In this document: positions 12,057-22,951 of the stretch, piece by piece | Layout: every line of letters begins with the position of its first letter | Numbering within the stretch: the stretch's first letter is position 1 | Assembly (NCBI GenBank): GCA_030844895.1 | Contig: CM061234.1 | Span: 15,311,573-15,375,572 of the forward strand | DNA from: Ambrosia x helenae | Taxonomy: Eukaryota; Streptophyta; Magnoliopsida; Asterales; Asteraceae | Length of the DNA stretch: 64,000 nt | Direction: 5' to 3' | Position numbers and translations under genes: made by a program | The notes under the pieces: model-generated | The model's database searches: none | What the model saw: only the letters and a program-made list of their open reading frames with translations | What the model was told of the DNA's origin: nothing

Positions 12057-12440
12057 ATGAAGAACATGATCTTCATTTTAGTCATCTTTCTTACAACAAG
12101 CATATTGGTTTCTGCAGGTATTTTTTTTTATGTTTGCAATATTCTCTCTTTAAAGATAACATTATAATGTTTTTTTTACTCTTACCAGTTAGATTAATTT
12201 ATTTATAGGTTAAATGATAAAAACATTCTAATTGCATGGGTTAATTTATTTATTTACCTTTTTTGTATGATGGCAGGAAATGACGAAGTAGGTGATAAAA
12301 ATAAAATTTGCACGAAAAAAATTCCAGTTTTTCAATGCAAAGTCAAAAATTGTTATTCAAAGTGCATGGAATGGAAACCAGATGGTATGGCACAATGCGT
12401 GAATCCCTTTTTGTGTTTATGTAGTAAAATAAATTGTTAA
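12057..12440 (+). CDS. Defensin-like secreted cysteine-rich peptide (two exons: 12057-12117 and 12277-12440)
   Basis: The spliced frame encodes 74 residues. Exon 1 gives a hydrophobic signal peptide, with likely cleavage after residue 20 or 21 in the SAG region. The 159-base intron has GT/AG ends and is in phase 1, as in many plant defensin-like genes, which often split just after the signal peptide. Exon 2 gives a mature peptide of about 53 residues with Cys at 32, 41, 46, 50, 61, 67, 69 and 74. The spacing C-x8-C-x4-C-x3-C-x10-C-x5-C-x-C-x4-C contains the CxxxC and CxC pairs of the cysteine-stabilised alpha-beta fold. Such peptides act outside the cell in defence or in reproductive signalling; the role here cannot be told. 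Several Lys residues suggest a basic peptide. An upstream exon (ATG at 11576, donor after 11598, acceptor before 12047) would join in frame and add 11 residues before this Met, but it would place charged residues ahead of the signal peptide. I therefore prefer 12057. It is the only intact host-type gene in the window. Confidence 0.82.
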
Positions 12441-12477
12441 CCATGTAATATATATTTTGAATCAGTAAAATAATTCT

Positions 12478-12705
12478 TGTCTATTGATTGATTGAGAAGG
12501 TTATACCTTACACCAAGCAATATATTCGGAATAAATAGAAAAATACAATATGCTAAAAAGAAAATAGCTAGCTGGAAATCCCCCCCCCCTATTGTATCTG
12601 TAGGATCGTATGAACTAACAGTGTCTAACGCCTGTCCATAATCACAGCTATGTGATTCTCCCTAAAGAAGGAAATGATGTAAAGCTGATCCTTCATTTTC
12701 TAACA
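12478..12705 (-). repeat. Probable 3' LTR remnant of the second copia element
   Basis: On the minus strand a purine tract (CTTGAGGGGGGG) is followed by TGTTAGAAAATG, the usual layout at the start of a copia 3' LTR. The outer end is uncertain. It lies only a few tens of bases beyond the stop codon of the defensin-like gene, so that gene's 3' end may read into it. Confidence 0.55.
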
Positions 12706-12712
12706 CCCCCCC

Positions 12713-14057
12713 TCAAGTTGAGTAGTAGGATGATCGATACTCAACTTGTGGAGGGATTAATTTTCTCCCATTAACATCTTTGGTTAATATATCTGCTAAT
12801 TGGTTTTCTGAGCAGACAAATGAGAGTTCCATGATCCCGGTTTCAAGTTTCTCTTTGATGAAGTGCCTGTCAACCTCTACAAGCTTGGTACGGTCGTGTT
12901 GCGCAGGGTTCTCCAAAATTTGTATTGTAGCTTCATTATCACACATAATATATAGTACTGGCTTCAAATTGAGGGAACCCAATTTCAGCCAAAAGCTTAT
13001 GTATCCAAAGAACTTCTGTTAGAACACGTGCAACCCCTCGAATTTCTGCCTAAGCACTTGACAAAAGCTACAACTTTTTGTTTCTTACTCCTCCATGTAA
13101 CAAGATTCCCACCAACTAAAGTGAAGTATCCTGATGTCGATCTTCAGTCTCCTTTGTCTCCTGCCCAGTCTTTGTCTATATATGCCTGTATTTTAAAATG
13201 TTCATTTGTTTTGAAAAGAACCCCATGACCTGAAGTCTCCTTGAGATACCAAATGATCCTCTATACTGCTTCAATGTGAGCTACTTGAGGGGAATGCATG
13301 AACTGGCTCACCACTCCAACTGCATATGCAATGTCCAGGCAAGTGTGTGAGAGATATATCATCTTGCCTACCAACCGTTGGTACCTTTCCTTGTCTGCTG
13401 ATTCGGCTCCTTCCTCCGTATAAAGTTTTTGGTTAGTCATCATTGGAGTATCGGCTTGCTTGCAGTCAATCATTCCCATCTTAGCATGAAGGTTAAGTAT
13501 ATATTTCTTCTGGAAAATGAAGATTCCTTGTTTAGACATTAGCACTTCAATTCCAATGAAGTACTTAAGCCTTCCCAGCTCCTTCATCTCGAATTCAGTG
13601 AACAAGTTAGTCTTTAGCTTCTTCATTTCTTCCTCATCATTCCCTGTAGTAATTATATCATCAACATAGATAATCAAATAAGTCACAAGTTTACCTCTCC
13701 GTTTAAGGAACAATGCATGGTCTGAGTTGCTTTGTTTAAAATCATATCCCTTCATTGCCAAGGTAAATCTACCGAACCAGGCTCGAGGATATTGCTTAAG
13801 CCCATAAAATGTTTATAACCATATCCCTTCAACGCCCAGTGGTTGCCCCACATACACCTCTTCCATCACTTTGCCATACAAAAACGTGTTCTTTACGTCC
13901 ATCTGGTAGACCTTGAATCGCTTGTAGGATGCAAATGCGAGAAACATGCGTATTGCTTCCATGTGGGCTACCAGAGCATAGATTTCATTGTAATCAACCC
14001 CTTCAATCTACTGGAATCCTTGAACAACTAAGCGAGCCTTGTTTCGAACAACAATGC
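12713..14057 (-). pseudogene. Copia pol fragment: reverse transcriptase and RNase H (broken)
   Basis: The piece 13761-13261 includes LIIYVDDIITTGND with the catalytic YVDD, and LGRLKYFIGIEV. The piece 12982-12713 is the RNase H end, with CDNEATIQI and ENQLADILTK. Bases 13762-14057 hold the preceding RT blocks, including QMDVKNTFLYGK, with stops and frameshifts. The fragment ends abruptly at 14057, where a gypsy element is inserted, and resumes at 21756. It differs in sequence from the copia element at 1423-10657. Confidence 0.85.
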
Positions 14058-14695
14058 TGTGACATCCGTCACCTTCACTTTTATCATTATACAACTTATA
14101 TTTCTATAACTCTTGAAAATAAACTAGAAAAAAAAAACTATGGTTACAAAAGATTTAGTTTATTTGGAATTTTTGTTTATAACTTTGTATTTATCAAAAA
14201 ATTATATAAACTTTAAGATGTTGGAAATTTATAACGTAGAATTTTATCTATAAATTGACTGTCTATATATAAATTAGAATTCTAAAGTTTTGTTAAATAA
14301 ATAGCCTACAAATTGAAGGAGCAAAAATGGGAAACTGTGTCAAACAATCCTCCTTCAATCATTCCACGCAATTATCAAGTCATTTATTAGATTATCAATT
14401 CTTTGACTAGGTTGCCGGATTTTAGGCAGTCATCAATTCAATTTCTATGTTTGTTACCTGTATAAATTGGACATCGAACTAGACAGCTAATACCCGATCC
14501 AACTGTCATTTAGTGAGATTGAAACTATTTTTGGCAGTCAATTCAGCAATTAAACTCATTAATTTGACCAACACATTAACCTCGCCCCAATTCAGCTAAT
14601 TATTGTGCACAAACAGCTCATTTCGAGCTTAAATTACTCGGTGTTGACCAAGCCATAGTCATAAATTAAAAGCCTTCCTTCCTTCGATCGAATTC

Positions 14696-14704
14696 TATAT
14701 AAAT
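14696..14704 (+). promoter_or_regulatory. TATA box in the TR-GAG-1 5' LTR
   Basis: TATATAAAT sits in a GC-poor promoter-like setting and is conserved in the 3' LTR at 20152-20160. Transcription would be expected to start about 30 bases downstream. Confidence 0.6.
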
Positions 14705-15782
14705 CGAACCTTCTCTTTGATTCAGACACAACCAAAGATCAGTTCCTCTATCCTAAATCCTACGCACACACCAATCTCTCCACACTGACAATTGATGGCT
14801 TCATAAGTTTTATTTAATCTAGAGTGAGGTTGATTCTTGGGAAGAGATACATGAAAGAGATGGGTGGATGTTGTTTGTGACATAAAAAGAATAAGGTTGA
14901 AAGTTGCAAACTTGTCGTTTTCCACACTGCACATTCTGGTAAAGTAATTAATATCCTATTCTTATATATAACTTAAATTGGCTTTATCATCTTGTTGATA
15001 TTGTTTTTAAGTTTATACATATAACAAATAATGATTTATTATAACGGTTTGACATTATAAATTTAAATGTAAAGTTAAAAACTTATTTTATAATTATAGA
15101 TAATTATCATTAACTACTAGTTAGTAGTAAATCAGACTCATTTAAACATATTAGTATAAACATTTTATAAGTATTCTTTATCTACTAATATTTCTTTTTT
15201 TTGAACTAATTCTTTTGACAAAAAAAAAAAGAAATCTATAATAAATCATCTAAGAAACCATATGTTTCGATAAAACTTTTGTCTTACAAAAATCATTTTC
15301 TTTAATCACATATTTTAGGACTTTTTATATATAAAAAAATTTCCGTTGTCTCTTACGATTAATTTACTTAATAATATAAGTACTTATTTAGCTTGTTTAC
15401 TTATTTGACACTTAGTAACAATATATTTTTCTTATTATTAAAGTAACCAATCAATTTTCCCAAGTTGCACTTAGATTCTAGAAATCCCTGGTTATCATAA
15501 TTGCACGTCGTATTCATTTGTCTTTATCATCTTTAGGATATCTTTTAGGAATTCCTGATATCACCTTCCAGTGAGCAAGTTTCTTATCTAATATCTAATG
15601 TGAGTATTACTTATCCCCTTTTTCGCTTTTACAACTTTTGGGGTGATTCATGCACAAGTATACAAAACTTTCATATTCAGTTACACATACATTTTCTTCA
15701 TTTACAATTCATATAGTGTCTTGTTTATCTTTGTGCCTTATGTTTGAACATGAATGTAGCTTACGTACAAAATCATACATCT

Positions 15783-15900
15783 AGACATAACTTATGTTAT
15801 GGTGCTCTTTACATATAGACATAACTTATGTTACGGTGCTCATTTAGACATAACTTATGTTATGGTGCTCTTTTAGACTTGACACGTGTTAGGGTGCTCA
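15783..15900 (+). repeat. Four tandem copies of a short palindromic LTR repeat
   Basis: Units of about 26-37 bases share AGACATAACTTATGTTATGG and GTGCTC. The core ATAACTTATGTTAT is nearly self-complementary. The last unit has diverged to GACACGTGTTAGGG, which still holds a palindrome. The same array is at 21241-21359. Confidence 0.85.
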
Positions 15901-16294
15901 TTATCAATTTTATCTTACCAACTTTACATTTGATCTTTGTCTTGTTTGGTTACTTGTGTGTTTACATAATGCCTTGGTGATGCTAGACACATGAATTGTA
16001 CCACTTTTCAAACTTATACTATATGTACAAAGCTAGGTAGTACTCAGCAACATCATATGTTGACAAAAAATTATTTTCGTGCATGTTTCAGGATAAGCTG
16101 CTTGACGCTTCACATAGGACTTTGGACTTAGACTAAATAAATCAACTATCTCAATTTTTGTTGTGTATTTATTTTCACATGTTGTAAAACAATATTCAAT
16201 AATCAAATATTTACATTTTAGTACCATGAGCTTTTGAACAATCGTCACTACGTGACACCTCGATGATTCCGCCATCGGTTGGGGTGTTACAGAT

Positions 16295-16308
16295 TGGTAT
16301 CAGAGCCA
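16295..16308 (+). promoter_or_regulatory. Primer-binding site (initiator-Met tRNA) of TR-GAG-1
   Basis: TGGTATCAGAGCCA begins three bases inside the 5' LTR. It is directly followed by a stem-forming sequence (GGTTATAG at 16310, CTATAACC at 16349). Confidence 0.92.
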
Positions 16309-17000
16309 TGGTTATAGGGAACTAGGTTATTAGATAAAATGGCCTAGACTATAACCGAACTTCAACTTTCATGCATAATATTCCTTAAATTTCCATATCC
16401 CTCATTTCCCTCTACTTTCCTTTCTTTATCTTTCCCGACTTCTCTATTTCTCCTCATCTTTCATCATGGTGCATAAAGATGGTGTCCTACAAGGGGTGGA
16501 AAGTCTACATCATCATGGAACGGGAGCAGTACCTTTCGTGAAGACACTCTTAGGCATAATGCCTACTCTTATTTTGCTCCTTCAAGGTTGCTGAGCTTTA
16601 ATGAGTGTGATGGAACACGTGCAATCTGGAAGGGTGGATGCCTGTACACTGGGTTTTCTGGCATAGGCAAGCATAGCGCATAAATCCAATAACGGACCTG
16701 TTATGCTTACCTGGGGATTCCTGGAGTGAGTGTCCACTTATAGGCTAAAGCATGTCTTCTTTGATCACCATTGGGTTCAATTCCTTTGAAAAGTCAACGT
16801 TCTTGTTGGGCTTTACAGCTAGACAAGGGCACTCCAAGCATTTTATGCAAGTTCTTCAATAATACTCTCTTGTTTCATATACAATATTTTGTATTTCATG
16901 ATTTTCACATATTGCTTACAAGTTCATACCTTCATAATCATCTGTACGGTTATACACTTACATTTTCTAATCTCATGAATATTCATTGACTACCTCATAG

Positions 17001-18239
17001 ATGTCTGCTCGCCGCATGCTCCGTGATGCCAGCCAACGCCCTGTTCAGGCTTCTGGACAACGTTCTGATCGTCGCCTCGCATCTTTAGTCGCTGAGCAAA
17101 TTGCTGCAGTAATCCCAAACCTTGTCAGTGAGATAACCCAGAATAGTAACAGTGCCAACACAGGGGGTGCGACTCAATTTCGGTGCACTTTCAAACACTT
17201 TAACTCTTGCAACCCCACAAAATTCACTGGTGAGGAGGGTGCTACTGGCCTCCTCCAATGATTTGAAAGCATGGAGAGCACCTTTGTGAACAGTGAATGT
17301 CCTGATGAACTCCACGTTCGCTATGCCACCAGTGTCCTTCAAAAGGGAGCATTAACTTGGTGGAACGGCGAAAAGCACAATCGGGGAGCTGATATTGCTT
17401 TATCTTTGTCTTGGGCTGAGGTTAAGGAACTCATGATAGCCAAATTCTGCCCTAGGAACGAAATAAGGAAACTGGAGGATGAGTTTCGTGAACTCAAACA
17501 AGACAGTGGTGAGAATCTTGAGTATAATACTCGATATCATGAACTCAGCATATTGGTTCCACACATGGTCACCCCGGTCTCTCGAGCAATTGAGAAATAT
17601 ATCGAGGGATTACCTGATCTGATTCAAGACGTTGTCACTGGAGGAAAATCCACTACGGTGGAAAAAGCCATTCAGCTTGCGGCCACTTTAACAGACAAAC
17701 ACGTAAGGAAAGGAAACTTGGTTAGGAAGGGCACCAAGACGTCTACTGAGAAAACCACCCATGTTGTTGAACCATCTAAGACCATTTTAGCGAAGGCCGC
17801 CACTACTTCTTCGAATTCTAAGAAACGAATGAGCGATAATCAGAACCATGCTGTTGTGGGTCCTGTGACTCAGCCTCCCATCAAGAAAGCCTACACGGGA
17901 ATCCATCCTCAATGCAACACTTGCAAGTATCATCATCCTACAAATCTTCCATGTCGTCAATGCACTAGATGTGGAAGGTTTGGACACTTTGTCACTACTT
18001 GTCGTGTAACGGTTAGGACACAAGATGATCATCAAACAGCTGCCCAGGAACCACTGCCGATTACTAACGGCCGGGCATGTTATAATTGTGGAGACCCTAA
18101 CCACGTGCGACCTCAATGCCCTGAATTGAATAATGTAAACCAGGTGGCACATGGACGAGCTTTAATATCAATATCAACGAAGCAAACGGTCAGGATGACG
18201 TTAATCCCACTGGCTAAGCCATGGATGGAATCTTCTTAA
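17001..18239 (+). pseudogene. Gypsy gag polyprotein of TR-GAG-1 (one in-frame stop)
   Basis: The frame starts at ATG 17001 and would give about 412 residues. It contains the retrotransposon gag domain (ALTWWNGEKH, then KLEDEFRELKQDS) and two C-terminal CCHC knuckles (CTRCGRFGHFVTTC and CYNCGDPNHVRPQC), which bind genomic RNA. A TGA at 17259-17261 stands where the sister gag at 42775 has Trp, so one nonsense change breaks it. The end has shifted frame: another frame just downstream still resembles the gag-protease boundary. Otherwise it is about 60 percent identical to the sister gag by eye. Capsid protein of this kind packages the RNA into cytoplasmic particles. Confidence 0.88.
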
Positions 18240-19500
18240 GACTCGAGAATCCAATACTTGTGTTTTCATTTTCTTGATCCTATTATCATTTTGTACCCAA
18301 TTGTGTCGTACTCATAAGCATATAACGTCTAGAAATTCCTTGCATACTATTGTGTACGAACGCAGGTTGGAAATTTATCATATTTGGTTACGTTTATTTT
18401 AATCGTAGAAGTTTAAGACTCTACCTTACATTTTGTTGAAACATTTGGACTTGATTTCCATGAAATCAAACTACTAAAAACTTGATACTTGATCCTACAG
18501 AACTTTTCCAAAAACATCATTGTTTGTTATATGAAACTTGATTTTCCCCTTAATTTGACTATTCATTGAACATTTAATTATTCATGATACTCGTAAACAT
18601 GGCTGGCCAAATATAAGCTATTTCTATAGGCCACTAAGATAACACTTATACTTAATGGTTGTCGTACTTATAAACTTGCTTGCATGATGATGTGTGTATT
18701 ATCAATTTGCATGTTGATCTATGAAAGACAACTACTACATTTATCCACTCAACTAAAACAAACATTTCACTTAAAGGGCTCCCCGGATGAGTGGTAGCCC
18801 ATACTTAAATTTTGTTATGCTTGCAAGTCGTTGCAAACCAATGTAATTGACCTCATTATTACATAGCCTCATTTCGTTGATAACGTCTCATTGTAACCCA
18901 ACGTGTTTGTTGTGTCATCTTCTTGTGGAACTTATTTGCTTTAATGTGTTGTTAGGTTAGGATCATAGAAGGACATAAAACCCTAATGTAAGGTAAATTG
19001 ATGATTCTGGTCCGGAACGTAATCATGAATTTACAGGTACGTTAAGGTGGTATGAAATTCTATTAGGGTTTTTGGTAGACGCCAAGTACACTTTCGATGT
19101 ATCAAAGGTGTGGTGGGTTAGCTGCGGTACACCCTATATATAAACACTAATGGCGCATCGAAAGTGAGACTGAGAGTCGAACCAGGAACAACTCTGTTTA
19201 CTTGGTAGTTCATTTAGTCTTTCTATAGTCAATCAACTCATGCACTTATTTTAGGATTCATAAAACTTGAAGTTTAGTGTTTTAGTAGATTCTTATTCTC
19301 CTTATTATTCGAGACGAACCTAATCCAATCCTTAACTCACACCTATCAAACCTCTTATCAAAATCATTCGAAACAGTTTACTCTGTTACCAATAAATTCA
19401 CGTCGTGCCTTAACTCAAATTTTTCCAAACCACGGTTATCTTAGTTTCTACCCAAACATCCGAAACCTTATGTTTCTAATAACTTCGGGACGGAGTTTCT
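18240..19500 (+). other. Non-coding internal region of TR-GAG-1
   Basis: No pol domain or other ORF is visible. Near the right end an inverted repeat (ACTTTCGATG at about 19090 and CATCGAAAGT at about 19153) encloses a TATATATAA motif. Confidence 0.6.
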
Positions 19501-19515
19501 AAAAGTAGGGGATGC
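19501..19515 (+). promoter_or_regulatory. Polypurine tract of TR-GAG-1
   Basis: AAAAGTAGGGGATGC directly precedes the 3' LTR. TR-GAG-2 has the equivalent AAAGTAGGGGAGCC. Confidence 0.75.
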
Positions 19516-21750
19516 TGTGACATCCGTCACCTTCACTTTTATCATTATACAACTTATATTTCTATAACTCTTGAAAATAAACTAGAAAAAAAAAACTATG
19601 GTTACAAAAGATTTAGTTTATTTGGAATTTTTTTATAACTTTGTATTTATCAAAAATTTATATAAACTTTAAGATGTTGGAAATTTATAACGTAGAATTT
19701 TATCTATAAATTGACTGTCTATATATAAATTAGAATTCTAAAGTTTTGTTAAATAAATAGCCTACAAATTGAAGGAGCAAAAATGGGAAACTGTGTCAAA
19801 CAATCCTCCTTCAATCATTCCACGCAATTATCAAGTCATTTATTAGATTATCAATTCTTTGACTAGGTTGCCGGATTTTAGGCAGTCATCAATTCAATTT
19901 CTATGTTTGTTACCTGTATAAATTGGACATCGAACTAGACAGCTAATACCCGATCCAACTGTCATTTAGTGAGATTGAAACTATTTTTGGCAGTCAATTC
20001 AGCAATTAAACTCATTAATTTGACCAACACATTGACCTCGCCCCAATTCAGCTAATTATTGTGCACAAACAGCTCATTTCGAGCTTAAATTACTCGGTGT
20101 TGACCAAGCCATAGTCATAAATTAAAAGCCTTCCTTCCTTCGATCGAATTCTATATAAATCGAACCTTCTCTTTGATTCAGACACAACCAAAGATCAGTT
20201 CCTCTATCCTAAATCCTACGCACACACCAATCTCTCCACACTGACAATTGATGGCTTCATAAGTTTTATTTAATCTAGAGTGAGGTTGATTCTTGGGAAG
20301 AGATACATGAAAGAGATGGGTGGATGTTGTTTGTGACATAAAAAGAATAAGGTTGAAAGTTGCAAACTTGTCGTTTTCCACACTGCACATTCTGGTAAAG
20401 TAATTAATATCCTATTCTTATATATAATTTAAATTGGCTTTATCATCTTGTTGATATGGTTTTTAAGTTTATACATATAACAAATAATGATTTATTATAA
20501 CGGTTTGACATTATAAATTTAAATGTAAAGTTAAAAACTTATTTTATAATTATAGATAATTATCATTAACTACTAGTTAGTAGTAAATCAGACTCATTTA
20601 AACATATTAGTATAAACATTTTATAAGTATTGTTTATCTACTAATATTTCTATTTTTTGAACTAATTCTTTTGACAAAAAAAAAAAAAAGAAATCTATAA
20701 TAAATCATCTAAGAAACCATATGTTTCGATAAAACTTTTGTCTTACAAAAATCATTTTCTTTAATCACATATTTTAGGACTTTTTATATATAAAAAAATT
20801 TCCGTTGTCTCTTACGATTAATTTACTTACTAATATAAGTACTTATTTAGCTCGTTTACTTATTTGACACTTAGTAACAATATATTTTTCTTATTATTAA
20901 AGTAACCCATCAATTTTCCCAAGTTGCACTTAGATTCTAGAAATCCCTGGTTATCATAATTGCACGTCGTATTCATTTGTCTTTATCATCTTTAGGATAT
21001 CTTTTAGGAATTCCTGATATCACCTTCCAGTGAGCAAGTTTCTTATCTAATATCTAATGTGAGTATTACTTATCCCCTTTTTCGCTTTTACAACTTTTGG
21101 GGTGATTCATGCACAAGTATACAAAACTTTCATATTCAGTTACACATACATTTTCTTCATTTACAATTCATATAGTGTCTTGTTTATCTTTGTGCCTTAT
21201 GTTTGAACATGAATGTAGCTTACGTACAAAATCATACATCTAAACATAACTTATGTTATGGTGCTCTTTACATATAGACGTAACTTATGTTACGGTGCTC
21301 ATTTAGACATAACTTATGTTATGGTGCTCTTTTAGACTTGACACGTGTTAGGGTGCTCATTATCAATTTTATCTTACCAACTTTACATTTGATCTTTGTC
21401 TTGTTTGGTTACTTGTGTGTTTACATAATGCCTTGGTGATGCTAGACACATGAATTGTACCACTTTTCAAACTTATACTATATGTACAAAGCTAGGTAGT
21501 ACTCACCAACATCATATGTTGACAAAAAATTATTTTCGTGCATGTTTCAGGATAAGCTGCTTGACGCTTCACATAGGACTTTGGACTTAGACTAAATAAA
21601 TCAACTATCTCAATTTTTGTTGTGTATTTATTTTCACATGTTGTAAAACAATATTCAATAATCAAATATTTACATTTTAGTACCATGAGCTTTTGAACAA
21701 TCGTCACTACGTGACACCTCGATGATTCCGCCATCGGTTGGGGTGTTACA
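19516..21750 (+). repeat. 3' LTR of TR-GAG-1
   Basis: This is a near-identical copy of 14058-16291, with the same TATA box (20152-20160) and palindromic array (21241-21359). It is followed by the target duplication AATGC. Confidence 0.93.
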
Positions 21751-21755
21751 AATGC

Positions 21756-21892
21756 CTCGGTCGTATTTCTCACACTTGTAAACCCACTTAGTTTCGATCT
21801 TCTTTGCACCCTTTGGAAGATCGACTTGGTCCTAAACACCTAGTTTCCTGAACTGAAGGGGTTCTTCCTACATTGCTTCAATCCATGGTTCT
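21756..21892 (-). pseudogene. N-terminal part of the split copia reverse transcriptase
   Basis: The minus strand reads KWVYKCEKYDRG and, further upstream, EPWIEAM, which are the blocks that precede the RT piece ending at 14057. Together with the AATGC duplication this shows that TR-GAG-1 split one copia pol. The fragment is cut off at 21892 by an LTR-like end. Confidence 0.8.
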
Positions 21893-22130
21893 TGTAACAC
21901 CCAAACTGATGGCGGAATCATCGAGATGCATAGCAAAATACAACAATAAGAACAAAAATAATAGACACAACATGTTTTAGAAGCATGGCAAAGAAAAAAC
22001 AACAATAAGCATAAAAAAACTGTAGACACAACTAAAATAGTTCCTTGTAAAACATCAATACCTGCTAAAATTATTAGAGCGTACATCAACATTAAATCAC
22101 AAAGACTTGGTTACCTGTTAAGTAAACATG
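21893..22130 (-). mobile_element. Fragment of an LTR related to the TR-GAG family
   Basis: It starts TGTAACACCCAAACTGATGG, then CGGAATCATCGAGATG. This matches the minus-strand LTR end of TR-GAG-2 (TGTAACACCCCAACCGATGG). No opposite LTR end is found, so the piece is truncated. The right limit is arbitrary. Confidence 0.5.
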
Positions 22131-22951
22131 AGGCATGAGGGAGAAAGCAGGCACATAGAAGAGGAATGGAAGCCATTGAGTAACAAATTCATCTTCAAAT
22201 GCACTGAAAAATTAAAAGACATGAATGAAAAATTAGTGTTTAGGAAAAAGAACAATCGTAATTTGATCAAAGAACATTATGCTTTTAGTTGAGAGTCTAT
22301 GAAGAGGAGGCACAATAAATAGGTAGGGCAATTGAAGGAGAATGACATTCAATAGTAGTGAATGCGATTGAATTGAGAAACCATTTAATTGAAAGACGAT
22401 GAAGGGCCTTGAGAAGAAAACGAAGAGAACAATTTTGGTGACATAATGGCATGTATGGAAGAAGTTTTATGTTTTAACTATAAAACCATGATCAAATTAC
22501 TATCATGCCCTTAAAAGCATCTTAATTGTGACAAATATTCTTATTATACCCTTATGAGTTAAGGTTGATTCAATTGTACATGTTTCTTTGGTACTTAATA
22601 AGATAGCATAATAGATAAGAGAATGATATTTCAAGTTATCCATTCATGTGCAAATCATAACTTATTGATTAGTTGGTGGGTAATAATGGAGGACTATGAA
22701 GTGGTTTATAATAATGAGGGGTTTCACAAAGTTAATGTGGTCATCTAATTCTCTATAAATGGGGGTTACATGTTGGAAATGATATTAAGTGTGTATTACA
22801 CACATATACAATAAGCATGATATGTTGTACACAAGGGCAAAAAGGGAAGGAAATAACCAAAAAATAGACATTTGTGAAGAGTCTATTCAACTCTCATCTT
22901 AAAATTATGTTGAAATTACCTTATTGGACATGCTTGGTACTTAATAATATA
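22131..22951. other. Non-coding stretch, possibly LTR remainder
   Basis: No ORF, RNA gene or clear repeat boundary is visible. It may be the rest of the truncated LTR that starts at 21893. Confidence 0.4.

Larger units (their letters stand above)
14058..16291 (+). repeat. 5' LTR of TR-GAG-1
   Basis: This is the left LTR, 2.23 kb. It contains a TATA box at 14696 and an array of short palindromic repeats at 15783-15900. A small hairpin (GTCAC TAC GTGAC at 16244-16256) lies near its end and is also found in the other LTRs of this family. Confidence 0.93.
14058..21750 (+). mobile_element. TR-GAG-1: young gypsy-type LTR element with gag but no pol
   Basis: LTRs lie at 14058-16291 and 19516-21750, from TGTGACATCCGTCACC to GGTTGGGGTGTTACA. 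The target duplication AATGC is at 14053-14057 and 21751-21755. The internal part is only 3.2 kb and encodes gag alone; no protease, RT, RNase H or integrase motif is present. A primer-binding site and purine tract are in place. The two LTRs differ at about 13 positions by eye plus a few indels, so the insertion is recent. Elements of this layout have been called TR-GAG and must use pol enzymes supplied in trans. It is inserted into the copia pol fragment. Confidence 0.93.

Noticed and set aside
18240..19500. Hidden pol in TR-GAG-1
   Set aside because: I looked for RT (YxDD), protease (D-S/T-G) and integrase (D-D-E) blocks on both strands and saw none.
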